Origin: Candidatus Pullichristensenella avicola
Lineage (GTDB): Bacteria > Bacillota > Clostridia > Christensenellales > Aristaeellaceae
Assembly (NCBI GenBank): GCA_018711655.1
Contig: DVIA01000072.1
Coordinates: 1-64,000 of the forward strand
Length of the DNA: 64,000 bases
Direction: 5' to 3'
This document shows positions 50,735 to 60,168 of this stretch, piece by piece. The stretch's first letter is position 1. Every line of letters begins with the position of its first letter. Under the pieces are notes generated by a model, which saw only the letters and a list, made by a program, of their open reading frames with translations, had not been told where the DNA came from and did no database searches. The translations under genes and the position numbers were made by a program.

Positions 50735-51496
50735 ATGCGAGAAAAGAACTGGCAAAAGCCGCTGCCGTGGCTGGTGGTGATCGCGCTTCTGGCGCTGTGG
50801 GAGTGCTGCGTGCGGATTTTCGACGTGCCCCTCTATGTGTTGCCGGGGCCGATCGACGTGCTGGCAGCCCTGGGCGAGAACGCCGCCACGCTGTTTTCGC
50901 ATGCCATGGTCACGTCCATGGAGGCGATTGCGGGTATGCTCATCGCCCTGGCGCTGGGGCTTCTGCTCGGCGTGTTGATGGACGCGTTTCCCCTGGTGCG
51001 CCGCTGCGTCTATCCGCTGCTGGTGGTCACGCAGACGGTGCCGATGATCGTCCTCGCGCCGATTCTGATCATCTACCTGGGCTTTGGCGTGGCGCCGAAA
51101 ATCCTCACGGTGGTTCTGATGTGCTTTTTCCCCGTGGCCGTCAATTTTACCGACGGCATGTCGCAGGTGGGCAAGGGCTATGTCGATCTGGTGCGTTCCT
51201 ACGGCGCCTCCCGCGCCCAGGTGTACGCGTTGGTAAAGTTGCCCGCGGCCCTGCCGCCGCTGTTTTCCGGGCTGCGCGTGGCCGCTACCTATTCCATCAG
51301 CGGCGCGGTGGTGGGGGAGTGGATCGGCTCGCAGAGCGGGCTGGGCTACTACCTTTTGCGCGTCAAGGAGAGCTATATGCTCGACAGGGTGTTCGCCTGC
51401 GTGGTGGTCATCGTTGCTTTGAGCCTGCTCATGAACGGCATCGTCCGTTTGTGTCAGTATATTTTCCTGCCGTTTTTGCGCAGGGCGAAAGGATGA
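50735..51496 (+). CDS. thiX: Thiamin-precursor ABC transporter permease (ThiX type)
   Basis: The 253-aa permease has six helices and the EAA loop SYGASRAQVYALVKLPAALP of the SsuC/TauC/ThiX group. With the binding protein and ATPase downstream and a TPP riboswitch upstream it should import a thiamin pyrimidine precursor (HMP or N-formyl-aminopyrimidine). Its stop overlaps a downstream ATG (ATGA). No thiamin-synthesis enzyme is encoded in the window. Confidence 0.88.
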   Translation: MREKNWQKPLPWLVVIALLALWECCVRIFDVPLYVLPGPIDVLAALGENAATLFSHAMVTSMEAIAGMLIALALGLLLGVLMDAFPLVRRCVYPLLVVTQTVPMIVLAPILIIYLGFGVAPKILTVVLMCFFPVAVNFTDGMSQVGKGYVDLVRSYGASRAQVYALVKLPAALPPLFSGLRVAATYSISGAVVGEWIGSQSGLGYYLLRVKESYMLDRVFACVVVIVALSLLMNGIVRLCQYIFLPFLRRAKG

Positions 51497-51501
51497 AACC
51501 C

Positions 51502-52476
51502 ATGAAGAAACTGCTTGTCTGTCTGCTTGTGCTGCTGCTCGCCTTCTCCTCGCTGGCGCTGGCCGAAGGAGAACTCGAGGACGTCACCGTCATTCTCGAC
51601 TATGTTCCCAACACCAACCACACCGGCATGTATGTGGCGCTCTACAAGGGCTGGTATGAAGAAGAGGGCCTGAATGTGGAGATCATCGAGCCCACCGAGG
51701 GCGCGACGGCCACGCTCATCGCCGTCGGCAAGGGCGATTTCGGCATCAGCTATCAGGAAGAAGTGACCATGGCGCTCACCAGCGAGGATCCGCTGCCCAT
51801 CCGCGCCGTGGCCGCCGTCATCCAGCACAACACCTCCGGCTTTGCCACCTGGGCCGGCAAGGACATCACCTCCCCGGCGGATTTCGGCGGCAAGACCTAT
51901 TCCTGCTGGGGCGGCCCGGGCGAGGCGGCGGTGATCAACGCCGTGATGACCGAAGCCGGCGCGGACTTTGATACCCTCAACATCGTCATTTCCGACGGCA
52001 GCGGCTTCGCGGCGCTGGAGGGCGATGTGGACATCATGTGGTTCTACGAGGCCTGGGACAACATCAAGTGCGAACTGGCCGATTTTGACATCAACTATAT
52101 GCCCGTGCGCGAGCTTGACGAGCGCCTGGACTACTACACCCCCCTGCTCATCACCAGCACGGACGTGATTGAGAACCGCCCGGAAATGGTGCGCAAGTTC
52201 CTCGCCGCCACCTCGCGCGGCTATGTTTACGCCATTGAAAATCCCGACGAGTGCGCGGAGATCCTCGGCTCCTATGTGCCCGATTACGACATGGAACTGC
52301 TCTACCGCTCGCAGAACTACCTGGCCGATAAGTATATGGAAGATGTGGACCGCTGGGGCGAGATGAACGACGAGGTGTGGGATCGCTACACGCAGTTCCT
52401 CGTCGATTATGGCGTCATCGACGAACCCATCGCCGCCGCGGATTGCTATACCAACGAATTCTTGCCGGAGGCCTGA
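51502..52476 (+). CDS. thiY: Thiamin-precursor substrate-binding protein (ThiY/NMT1 family)
   Basis: The 324-aa protein has a signal peptide ending SLALAE, without lipobox, then the NMT1/THI5 core DYVPNTNHTGMYVALYKGWY and GEAAVINAVMTEAG. It binds the pyrimidine substrate. I start at the ATG at 51502, which has AAAGGA 8 nt upstream; the ATG at 51493 is three codons earlier and would overlap that site. Confidence 0.88.
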   Translation: MKKLLVCLLVLLLAFSSLALAEGELEDVTVILDYVPNTNHTGMYVALYKGWYEEEGLNVEIIEPTEGATATLIAVGKGDFGISYQEEVTMALTSEDPLPIRAVAAVIQHNTSGFATWAGKDITSPADFGGKTYSCWGGPGEAAVINAVMTEAGADFDTLNIVISDGSGFAALEGDVDIMWFYEAWDNIKCELADFDINYMPVRELDERLDYYTPLLITSTDVIENRPEMVRKFLAATSRGYVYAIENPDECAEILGSYVPDYDMELLYRSQNYLADKYMEDVDRWGEMNDEVWDRYTQFLVDYGVIDEPIAAADCYTNEFLPEA

Positions 52477-52483
52477 TCGCTGT

Positions 52484-53215
52484 ATGAAACTGGAGGTTCG
52501 CGGCCTGTCGTTTGCCTACGGGCCGAAAATGGTGCTTGACAACCTGTCGTTTCGCGTAGAGGCGGGCGAGTTTGTCAGCATCCTCGGCCCTTCGGGCTGC
52601 GGAAAATCCACGGTGCTGAACCTGCTGGCGGGGCTTTTGCGCCCCGCCGCGGGCGAGGTATTGGTGGACGGCGCGCGCGTGGACGGCGCGGGCAACGGGC
52701 GCTTTGCCTATATGCCGCAGGACGACCTGCTCTTCCCCTGGAAAACCATTTTGCAAAACGTCTGCCTCTATGGCAAGATCCACGGCACGGAACCGGCCGC
52801 CCGCGAGCAGGCGCTCAGCCACATGGCCGCCTTCGGCCTGGCCGGCTATGAAAACGCCTATCCCGGCGATCTTTCCGGCGGCATGCGTCAGCGCGCCGCC
52901 TTTTTGCGCACGGCGCTGTGCAGCGCGGAGATATTGCTCCTGGACGAGCCGTTTGGCGCCCTGGACGTCATTTCGCGCGGAGATATGCAGGACTGGCTGC
53001 TCTCCATGCGCGCCGACCTCGGCCGCACGGCGCTGCTGGTCACCCACGACATCGACGAAGCCCTCTATCTTTCCGACCGCATCCTCATCCTGCGCGGCAG
53101 CCCCGCGCAGATCGTCCGCGAGGTGGACGTGCGCAAGGCGGGCAAGACGCGCCAGTGGCTCTACGATCAGGGCGCGCTCAAAGGGGAAATTCATCGCTGC
53201 ATCAAGGCGGAATAG
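52484..53215 (+). CDS. thiZ: Thiamin-precursor ABC transporter ATPase (ThiZ type)
   Basis: The 243-aa ATPase has Walker A GPSGCGKST, Q-loop MPQDDLLFPW, signature LSGGMRQR and Walker B ILLLDEPFGALD. FPWKTILQNV is typical of the NrtD/SsuB/ThiZ group. It follows the binding-protein gene by 7 bp. Confidence 0.92.
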   Translation: MKLEVRGLSFAYGPKMVLDNLSFRVEAGEFVSILGPSGCGKSTVLNLLAGLLRPAAGEVLVDGARVDGAGNGRFAYMPQDDLLFPWKTILQNVCLYGKIHGTEPAAREQALSHMAAFGLAGYENAYPGDLSGGMRQRAAFLRTALCSAEILLLDEPFGALDVISRGDMQDWLLSMRADLGRTALLVTHDIDEALYLSDRILILRGSPAQIVREVDVRKAGKTRQWLYDQGALKGEIHRCIKAE

Positions 53216-53256
53216 CGCGCGATTGTGGGGAAAAATCCCTGAAACAAGGAAGCAAT

Positions 53257-54021
53257 ATGGCAAATACAAACAATATGTCCCTAAAAACACCGTTGTGCGA
53301 TGCGCACGCCCATCTGGGCGACGACGCGGAAACCCGGGCGCGGCGCGCGCAGGGCGTCCGCACCGCCCTGTGCGGCACGGATCCGGAAAGCGCCGGGGCG
53401 GTGGAGGCGGCCTGCGCCCGGGAAGCGCTCTTTACCGCCCACTACGGCCTGCACCCCTGGAAAACAGCGCGCTTTGCCGTGCGGGAAATGGAGCCGTGGC
53501 TCGCCAAATGCCGCGTCATCGGCGAAATCGGCCTGGACAGCGTCTGGTGCGACGTGCCCGCGCGCGACCAGCGCGCCGCCTTCGTCCGCCAGCTTGATAT
53601 CGCCCGCGAGATGGGCAAGCGCGTGCTATTGCACACCAAGGGCTGCGAGGAGGAGATCGCCCGCCTCGTGGCGGAGCGTAACGTTCCCTGCGTGGTGCAC
53701 TGGTACTCCTGCGCCGAGCACCTCGAGCGCTATCTCGATTTGGACAGTTACTTCACCCTTGGCCCGGATATCGCCGTCAACCCCGCCGTGCGCGAGGTGG
53801 CGCGCCGCGCGCCCCGAGGCCGCGTGCTGTTCGAAACCGACGGCCTTAGCGCCGTGGAATGGGCGCAGGGCCGAAGCGTGCGTGCGCAGGACGTGGGCCC
53901 GGTGCTGGAAGCGGCGCTGCGCGAGGCGGCCGCGATTCGCGGCGAAGCCCCGGAGACGCTGCGCCGGGAGGCCGCGCAGGCCTATGCGGCGCTGTACGCA
54001 CAGACGTTCGCAGAGGAATAA
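53257..54021 (+). CDS. TatD-family metal-dependent hydrolase
   Basis: The 254-aa TIM-barrel protein carries CDAHAHL (H17, H19), GEIGLD, HTKG, HWYS and FETDG, the metal ligand set of TatD hydrolases, which act as nucleases or D-aminoacyl-type hydrolases. The C-terminal part is shorter than usual. It lies 41 bp behind the TPP-controlled importer and is probably read from the same transcript, which hints at a role in handling an imported precursor; this link is positional only. AAGGAAGC precedes the ATG. Confidence 0.85.
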   Translation: MANTNNMSLKTPLCDAHAHLGDDAETRARRAQGVRTALCGTDPESAGAVEAACAREALFTAHYGLHPWKTARFAVREMEPWLAKCRVIGEIGLDSVWCDVPARDQRAAFVRQLDIAREMGKRVLLHTKGCEEEIARLVAERNVPCVVHWYSCAEHLERYLDLDSYFTLGPDIAVNPAVREVARRAPRGRVLFETDGLSAVEWAQGRSVRAQDVGPVLEAALREAAAIRGEAPETLRREAAQAYAALYAQTFAEE

Positions 54022-54208
54022 ACCCCGCCGCACGGAAAAGCGCGCCGGCGCACAATCCGCCCTTTTCAGGAAATGAGGGCGGATTGCGCTTTTGAAGGGG
54101 CGGCCTTGCGGCGGCGCGCAGGGCGCGGCATTTCGCCGTGGGTTGCGCGTTTTGCCCGGCGCGTTGCGGCATGCGCGTTTTGTCCGAATCCTTTGGACGC
54201 TTGCCGGG

Positions 54209-54425
54209 CGCGGGGCGCGATTTCCACATCGCGCCTTTGGGCGGAGGTTCCGATGCGGCGTGTCGGCAGGCCGCCGGCAGCGCGGGGCGCGTTTTGCAAT
54301 CGCGCCTTTGGGCGGAGGTTCCGATGCGGCGTGTCGGCAGGCCGCCGGCAGCGCGGGGCGCGATTTCCATATTGCGCCTTTGGCCAGAGGTTCCGATGCG
54401 GCGCATCGGCAGACCGCCGGCGGGC
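54209..54425. repeat. 71-72-bp tandem repeat, three copies
   Basis: The block GCGCCTTTGGGCGGAGGTTC starts at 54231 and 54302, with a diverged copy at 54374. Flanks repeat GTGTCGGCAGGCCGCCGGCA. Copies lie between the TatD stop and the ROK stop, where two transcripts converge. 54022-54208 shows no gene. Confidence 0.8.
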
Positions 54426-54514
54426 GTAAAACCGATAAAGAAAACGGCGCGCACCGATCTGCGGAACGCGCCATGATTTGAGCAACGACGAACGCTGCGC
54501 GCCGAAATTCTACG

Positions 54515-55747
54515 CTACGGCAGCGTGATGGTATAGGCTTTGTCGAGGAAATACTGGGCGATGCCGACGCTGTCGCCCTCCGGCCCGGAACGGGCGTAGG
54601 ACATGCGCATATGCCGCGTGAGCAGCGAGCGCGAAAGCACATGTTCGGAGACCATCTGCAAAAAATCCGGGCCCAGCAGTTCAATGCCCCCGCCGAGCAC
54701 GACGCGACGGATGCCCGTGGCGCAGATCAGCGTATAAATGCCGAAAGCCAGGCGCTCGGCCGCGGTTTCCAGCACGCCGCGAACGGCCTCCAGATCGGCG
54801 GCGCGCTCGGCAAGCTCGGAGAAGGTTTGCGGGGCGGGCACGCCGCATTGTCCGCACGCCTCGGCGGCGCTGCGCAAAATGGCGTTGAGGTTGACATACT
54901 GCTCCAGACAACCGCGGTTGCCGCAAACGCAGGGCAGGCCGTGCATGTCCACGGAAAAGTGGCCGAACTCCCCGGCGGTGTTGTAAGGGCCGGTGAGAAT
55001 GGCGCCTTCGGAGATGATGCCCGCGCCCACGCCGTCGCAGACGTTGATAAAGATAAGATCGCGCGTTTCCTCCGCGCCGTCGGTGAGCGCATCCAGGTTC
55101 TTCTTTTCGGCGTAGGCCAGGCACATGGATACGTTGCCCAGAAATAGGGGGACCCCGAGGCGCCGTTCAAGAACGCGCATGGAGGCTTCGGAGAAGGAGA
55201 TGCTCATTGCCGTGCGCACGGAAAACGCCTGTTCCTCCTCGATGCGGATGCCGGGAAAGCTGACGCCGACCATGAGGGCCCGATCGCGATCAAACAGGCG
55301 CGAGCGGCGCGTAAGCGCATCTTCAAACAGGCGCGCATATTCTTCGCCCGAGTCCATGGGTTGCCGATCGCTCACGGGGTGTTCCACGAAAAAACTCTCC
55401 AGGGGCTTGCAGCTTAAATCCATCAGCGTAAAGCGCGCTCCGCGCCGGCTGAGGGAAAAAACCGCCATTTGCCGGCCCGCGGCGTTGAGGCGCAGGCTCA
55501 TGGGCCGCCGGCCGGGAAGCGAGGTCAGCGTCGGCCCCGTCTCCAGCAGCAGATCTTCGCTTACCAGTTCTTCCACCAGCGCCGAAACCGTGGTGGCGCT
55601 CAGGTGCATGGCGCGAACCAGTTCCGCGCGCGAGGAACAACGCCCGCCGCGCACCAGGTCGAATACGCGTTTGATGTTTTTTTCCTTGATGAGTTGTTGA
55701 TACCCCAGCCGATGATCGTTCGATCGGTCCAGCGACAGATACTTCAT
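54515..55747 (-). CDS. ROK-family transcriptional repressor
   Basis: The 410-aa protein has an N-terminal winged helix (about 20-75, RAELVRAMHLSATTVSALVEEL) and a sugar-kinase-like ROK domain. The zinc motif CVCGNRGCLE and GAGIISEGAILTGPYNTAGEFGH are intact. ROK repressors of this kind sense a sugar or sugar derivative. It is divergent from the dehydrogenase/ABC operon and separated from it by a 25-bp inverted repeat, so it very likely controls that operon. The ATG at 55747 is preferred over an upstream GTG. Confidence 0.93.
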   Translation of the reverse strand: MKYLSLDRSNDHRLGYQQLIKEKNIKRVFDLVRGGRCSSRAELVRAMHLSATTVSALVEELVSEDLLLETGPTLTSLPGRRPMSLRLNAAGRQMAVFSLSRRGARFTLMDLSCKPLESFFVEHPVSDRQPMDSGEEYARLFEDALTRRSRLFDRDRALMVGVSFPGIRIEEEQAFSVRTAMSISFSEASMRVLERRLGVPLFLGNVSMCLAYAEKKNLDALTDGAEETRDLIFINVCDGVGAGIISEGAILTGPYNTAGEFGHFSVDMHGLPCVCGNRGCLEQYVNLNAILRSAAEACGQCGVPAPQTFSELAERAADLEAVRGVLETAAERLAFGIYTLICATGIRRVVLGGGIELLGPDFLQMVSEHVLSRSLLTRHMRMSYARSGPEGDSVGIAQYFLDKAYTITLP

Positions 55748-55775
55748 GCAAATCCTCGATTCTCGTTTGTGCACC

Positions 55776-55800
55776 TTGAATATAGTTTAACACAATTCAA
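55776..55800. promoter_or_regulatory. Inverted repeat, probable ROK operator
   Basis: TTGAAT (55776-55781) and ATTCAA (55795-55800) frame an imperfect palindrome with a GTTTAAC centre, about 30 bp upstream of the ROK start codon. Position and symmetry suit an autoregulatory site. Confidence 0.5.
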
Positions 55801-55904
55801 CGCCAGGCGCAAGCCCAAAGCGCCGGTTCAGGCAATGAACCGGTAGTATTCTCCGGTAGTATTCTAAAGGAAGGGCGACATATTCAGTTAATTTATCAAC
55901 GCAC

Positions 55905-55933
55905 TTGACAAAAATGCATGCCTGTGATATGAT
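55905..55933 (+). promoter_or_regulatory. Promoter of the dehydrogenase/ABC operon
   Basis: TTGACA (55905-55910), 17-bp spacer, TATGAT (55928-55933). TGTC/GACA half-sites follow just downstream and may bind a regulator. A 13-bp direct repeat (CCGGTAGTATTCT, twice) lies near 55840-55866. Confidence 0.8.
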
Positions 55934-55987
55934 AAACGTGTCAGTTTTCGGACAAACATTTAAGCAATATTCGAGGGAGTGTGCTTC

Positions 55988-57001
55988 ATGCGGGGACTGT
56001 ACGGCAAGCGTGGTTTCGCAATCGAACTGCGCGATCGCCCGCCTGTCGCGCTGGGTGCGAACATGGTGCGCATCCGCGTGCGGGCCTGCGGCGTATGCGG
56101 GACGGACCTGCATTTTTTGCGCGATATGGACGATTGGACGCCGCTGGGGCATGAGATTTCCGCCGAGGTGGCGCAGGTCGGCCCCGGGGTAACGCGCGTG
56201 CGGGTCGGAGACAGCGTCGTGTGCGAGGACGTGACCCAGTGCGGCGCCTGCGAATTTTGCAAGACCGGCCGCAGCCGCCTGTGCCGAAGCGGTTACACGC
56301 TCAACGCGCAGCCCGGCATGTCGGACGAAATGGTCGTCCATGAAAACATGCTCAACGTCTTTACCGGCATCGACCCCGTGACCGCCGCCATGGTGGAGCC
56401 TTTGGCGGTCGCCATCCGCGGCGTAAACAAGCTGCGCCTGCGGCCGTTTGCCTCGCTGGCGATCTTCGGCATGGGCGCCATCGGCCTGCTTTCCTGCGCG
56501 TATGCCCGCGCGATGGGCGCCGGGCGCGTGGCGATGTTCGCCCGCAACCCGCACAGCCGCCGCAACCGCGCCGCGCAGGACGCCGCCGCGGACCTGGGGG
56601 CGGACGAGATCTACTATACCGGCGAAGAGGGCTATCTGGAAAGGGCCTTGCGGGGCGGCGAATTCGACGCCGCCATCGTCGCCGCGCCGCCGTCTTTGTG
56701 CGCCGAGGCGATGAAACTGGTCGGCTACGGCGGCGAAGTGCTGGCCCTGGGCGTGGCCCTGGACGGCAGCGGCGCGGCGGCGCTGGATGTGAGCGATATG
56801 GTGTTCCACAAAAAGCAGCTGCTCACCTCCCTGGCCGAGCCTGCCGCCAATTTCCCGCTTTCCATTGAAATGATTCGTTCTGGTCGCGTCGATGCGGCGC
56901 GCATCATTACCCATCGTCTCGCGCTGACGGACGCGGCGCGCCTGGGCGAGTTGTACGCGCAGGATGCGCCGGCGATCAAAACGGTCATGCTCTGCTCATA
57001 A
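55988..57001 (+). CDS. Zinc-dependent alcohol dehydrogenase (MDR family)
   Basis: The 337-aa enzyme oxidises a secondary alcohol or polyol with NAD(P). The catalytic zinc site uses CGVCGTD and GHE; the structural zinc site is CGACEFCKTGRSRLC. The cofactor loop FGMGAIGLLS is intact. The overall pattern is that of sorbitol/threonine-type dehydrogenases. GAGGGAG lies 8 nt before the ATG at 55988. First gene of the ROK-controlled operon. Confidence 0.9.
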   Translation: MRGLYGKRGFAIELRDRPPVALGANMVRIRVRACGVCGTDLHFLRDMDDWTPLGHEISAEVAQVGPGVTRVRVGDSVVCEDVTQCGACEFCKTGRSRLCRSGYTLNAQPGMSDEMVVHENMLNVFTGIDPVTAAMVEPLAVAIRGVNKLRLRPFASLAIFGMGAIGLLSCAYARAMGAGRVAMFARNPHSRRNRAAQDAAADLGADEIYYTGEEGYLERALRGGEFDAAIVAAPPSLCAEAMKLVGYGGEVLALGVALDGSGAAALDVSDMVFHKKQLLTSLAEPAANFPLSIEMIRSGRVDAARIITHRLALTDAARLGELYAQDAPAIKTVMLCS

Positions 57002-57024
57002 AAAACGCAAGGGAGATGCGCATT

Positions 57025-58368
57025 ATGGAAACCTGGATGCAAAAAGCTCAAAAAGTGGAAAAGATCCTTGCGCGCGCGCCGAAGTTCGACAAGAACCTGC
57101 GCGTGGAGGAAAGTGAGTTCCGCGCTCGCCAGCAGGCGCTGATTGCCAAGATCGCCGAGGCGGGCATCGACTGCGCGCTGGTCTATTCCGACGAGCACTA
57201 CTGCGGCGACGTGCCCTACCTGGGCGGTTGCGTCAATATCTCCATCGAGCCGATCGCCGGCGTTCTGGGCAAAAACGGCTTCCACATTCTCGCCGGCCTG
57301 GAGGGCGGCTATGTGGCCGAGCAGCTCAGCCCGCGCGCGGGTTGCGGCATCCACAAGGTGGAAATGCTCAAATTGGCCGACGAGGAATATCCCATCGACG
57401 CCGAGCGCATCGAGGATGTGCTGGTCGAGGCCTGCGGGCAGATGCCCCGCAACGTGGGCCTGTTCACGCCGCGCGCGGTGCTGCCGGTGGGCGTGTACGA
57501 GTACTTTGCCTCTCTGGTCGGCGAAGAGAACATGATCGACTGCCAGGAGATCTACTATAAGCAGAAGTACATAAAGTCCGACCGCGAAATGGAACTGACC
57601 CGCCAGGCCGCGCGCATGTGCGACGTGATGCTCGAGGGCATGCTGGCGGTGCTGGAGCCGGGCATGCTGGAAACGGAAGTGGCGTCCTGGGGCTATCTCA
57701 TCGGCCGTCAGATCGGCGCGGAGAGCTTTGGCTTCGACGTGATGGTTACCTCCGGCGAGGCCAACCGCACGCTGATCGGCAAGGCGCTCAACCGCGTTAT
57801 CCAGGAGGGCGATTATGTACACCTGGGCGTCGCCCCCAAGTGCGACGGCCTCACCGCCTGCGAGCGCTGCACGGTGGTCGCCACGCTCGATCCCGCCAGG
57901 ATATCCGAGGATCAGAAATACTGGATCCGCTTTGTCGAGGGCGCGTATCAGGTTGGCCTGGACGCTTACCGCCGCGTCAGCGCCGAGAACCTGCCCGCCA
58001 AGCTGCAGGAGCAGGCCCTGTGCGATTACTTCAAGGCGCATGAGGAAGAGGTCTGCGCCCGCCTGGGCAAAAAGATCGACTTCGTGCGGCAGAAGCCCTA
58101 TACCGGCACCCACAACGGCGGCTACACCGAATGCCAGGAGTTCTACGGCGCCATCACCCTCAATTCCGAGGAACCCCTGGGCAGCCAGATCATCACCATG
58201 CTGGACGTGGCCGTGCGCGGCGTCGGCAACAAGTGGAACGAGGTGGTCATCCCCGGCATGGACTATGTGCTGGTGGAAAAGACGCTGGGCAAGTATGGAA
58301 CGCGCGTGGACGTGCTTAACGAGCTGCCGATCAACCTGCAAGCCTATGTCGGCCGCGTGGTGGAGTAA
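57025..58368 (+). CDS. M24-family pita-bread protein, creatinase-like, without metal ligands (1)
   Basis: The 447-aa protein has an N-terminal creatinase-like domain and the C-terminal M24 fold (aminopeptidase P / creatinase). The usual first metal pair (DxG and SDxxRT) is replaced: YVHLGVAPKCDGLTACERC resembles the TALER stretch of creatinase, which works without metal. The catalytic His region of prolidases is also missing. The substrate is unknown. The ATG at 57025 has AAGGGAG 9 nt upstream. It lies between the dehydrogenase and a PIG-L deacetylase. Confidence 0.82.
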   Translation: METWMQKAQKVEKILARAPKFDKNLRVEESEFRARQQALIAKIAEAGIDCALVYSDEHYCGDVPYLGGCVNISIEPIAGVLGKNGFHILAGLEGGYVAEQLSPRAGCGIHKVEMLKLADEEYPIDAERIEDVLVEACGQMPRNVGLFTPRAVLPVGVYEYFASLVGEENMIDCQEIYYKQKYIKSDREMELTRQAARMCDVMLEGMLAVLEPGMLETEVASWGYLIGRQIGAESFGFDVMVTSGEANRTLIGKALNRVIQEGDYVHLGVAPKCDGLTACERCTVVATLDPARISEDQKYWIRFVEGAYQVGLDAYRRVSAENLPAKLQEQALCDYFKAHEEEVCARLGKKIDFVRQKPYTGTHNGGYTECQEFYGAITLNSEEPLGSQIITMLDVAVRGVGNKWNEVVIPGMDYVLVEKTLGKYGTRVDVLNELPINLQAYVGRVVE

Positions 58369-58386
58369 AGAAAGGAGCGAGCGAGC

Positions 58387-59094
58387 ATGAATGTATTGGC
58401 GATCGGCTGCCATCCGGACGATCTGGAAATCGGTTGCTACGGCACGCTGGCAAAATATGTGAAATTGGGACACAATGTGTCGGTTTGCCATCTGGCGAAC
58501 GGTAATCTCGGCCATGTGGAGATCATGCCGGACGAACTGCGCGCGATGCGTTTTGAAGAGGCGGAGAACGCCGCCAAGGTCATTGGCGCCAAACACTACA
58601 GCGTGGACGCCAACGACCTGTACGTCACCGCCGAGGACGACGGCCTGGTCAACCGCCTGGCCGCCGTGGTACGGGAAGTGCAGCCGGATCTGATCATTAC
58701 CCATTACGATCACGACTACATGAACGACCATATGCAGACCTATTACGCCGCCCTGCGCGCCTCCTTCGGCGCCAGCCTGGCCCATTACGACCTGAACGCC
58801 ACCACGCCCACCGCGCCCGTGTGCCCCATCTATCACATGGACCCGGTGGCCGGCACGGGCTTTATTCCCACCGAGTATGTGGACATCACCGACACCATCG
58901 ACCTTAAGCTGGAGGCGCTCGCCTGCCACAAATCGCAGATCGTATGGATGCGCGATCACGACCACATCGACTTTTTGGAGTTTGTGCGCACCTGTTCGCG
59001 CGCGCGCGGCTTCCAGTGCGGCGTGGACTATGCTGAAGGCTTCCGCCCCAACCTCAACTATCTGCGCATGACGACCAAGCGGCTTCTGCCGTAA
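58387..59094 (+). CDS. PIG-L/LmbE-family deacetylase
   Basis: The 235-aa zinc enzyme removes acyl groups from N-acyl amino sugars or conjugates. The zinc motif is CHPDDLEIGC (H9, D11, D12) and a distal HDYMNDH gives the third histidine. It overlaps no neighbour but shares the operon. With the ABC importer it suggests that an N-acetylated sugar-like compound is imported and deacylated. Confidence 0.9.
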   Translation: MNVLAIGCHPDDLEIGCYGTLAKYVKLGHNVSVCHLANGNLGHVEIMPDELRAMRFEEAENAAKVIGAKHYSVDANDLYVTAEDDGLVNRLAAVVREVQPDLIITHYDHDYMNDHMQTYYAALRASFGASLAHYDLNATTPTAPVCPIYHMDPVAGTGFIPTEYVDITDTIDLKLEALACHKSQIVWMRDHDHIDFLEFVRTCSRARGFQCGVDYAEGFRPNLNYLRMTTKRLLP

Positions 59095-59147
59095 GCACGG
59101 TCGCGTCGCGTAAAATTAAGATTCCAGACGGAAAGGAACGATGATCG

Positions 59148-60155
59148 ATGAGTCAGGCAGCCCTGCAGAACAAAAGCGGCTTCGGGTCGCGCGTGGCGAA
59201 GTTTACCAAGAGCTATGCCATTATACTGGCGATACTGCTTCTGATGATCGCCTATACCATCGGCTCTTTGCTGATGTTTGGCGAGCAGTACTTCTTCACA
59301 TGGAACAACCTGCGCAACATTCTCAACCAGACGGTGACGCTGGCGGTGGTTTGCTGCGGCCAGGCGCTGATCATTACAACGGGCGAATTCGACCTCTCTC
59401 TTGGCCAGAACGTGTGCTTCACCAGCTGCGTGATGGCGTGGCTGATCAAGTTCGGCGGCTGGAATCCGTGGCTGGCCATCATCGTGGCCATCGCGGCCGG
59501 CGCGGCGGTGGGCGCGTGCAACGGCACGTTGATTTCCTACTGCGGCATTCCGTGCTTCATCGTCACCCTGGGCTTCCAGATGATCTGCAAGGGCTTTGCC
59601 AAGATCATCACCAACGCCGCCCCGATCCCCGGCATGCCGGCGGAAATTCAGTTCTTCGGCCGCGGCTACATTGGCCCGCAGAGCGGCTGGGGCATTCCCA
59701 TCAGCGTTGTGATCATGGTGGCGCTGTTCGTGGTGGCCATGTTCATCACCAACCAGACCAAGTTTGGCCGCAGCCTGTACGCCATGGGCGGCGGCCGCGA
59801 GGCGGCGTACTTCGCGGGCATCAACGTCAAAAAGTACCGCTTCCTGGTGTACCTGATCGCCGGCGCGCTGTGCGGCCTTTCCAGCGTGATCCTGGTTACC
59901 CGTCTGGATTCTGCGGCGCTGACCAACGGCAACCTCTACGAGTTTGACTCTACGATCTCCTGCATTCTGGGCGGCATCTCGCTGGCCGGCGGCCGCGGCA
60001 AGATCATTCAGGGCCTGTTCGGCGCTCTGTTTTTGACGATGTTCTTCAACGGAATGACGATGATGAACGTCAACCCCTTCGTGCAGGATGTGCTCAAAGG
60101 CGTGGTCATGATCGGCGCGGTGGCGCTGGACGTGCTGCGCAACCGCCGCAAGTAA
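59148..60155 (+). CDS. Sugar-type ABC transporter permease (RbsC family)
   Basis: The 335-aa permease has about nine helices, GEFDLSLGQNVCFTSCVMAW and GGGREAAYFAGINVKKYR, both diagnostic for BPD_transp_2. AAAGGAACG lies before the ATG. It forms the importer with the next two genes. Confidence 0.93.
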   Translation: MSQAALQNKSGFGSRVAKFTKSYAIILAILLLMIAYTIGSLLMFGEQYFFTWNNLRNILNQTVTLAVVCCGQALIITTGEFDLSLGQNVCFTSCVMAWLIKFGGWNPWLAIIVAIAAGAAVGACNGTLISYCGIPCFIVTLGFQMICKGFAKIITNAAPIPGMPAEIQFFGRGYIGPQSGWGIPISVVIMVALFVVAMFITNQTKFGRSLYAMGGGREAAYFAGINVKKYRFLVYLIAGALCGLSSVILVTRLDSAALTNGNLYEFDSTISCILGGISLAGGRGKIIQGLFGALFLTMFFNGMTMMNVNPFVQDVLKGVVMIGAVALDVLRNRRK

Positions 60156-60168
60156 GGAGGCGTTGAGG

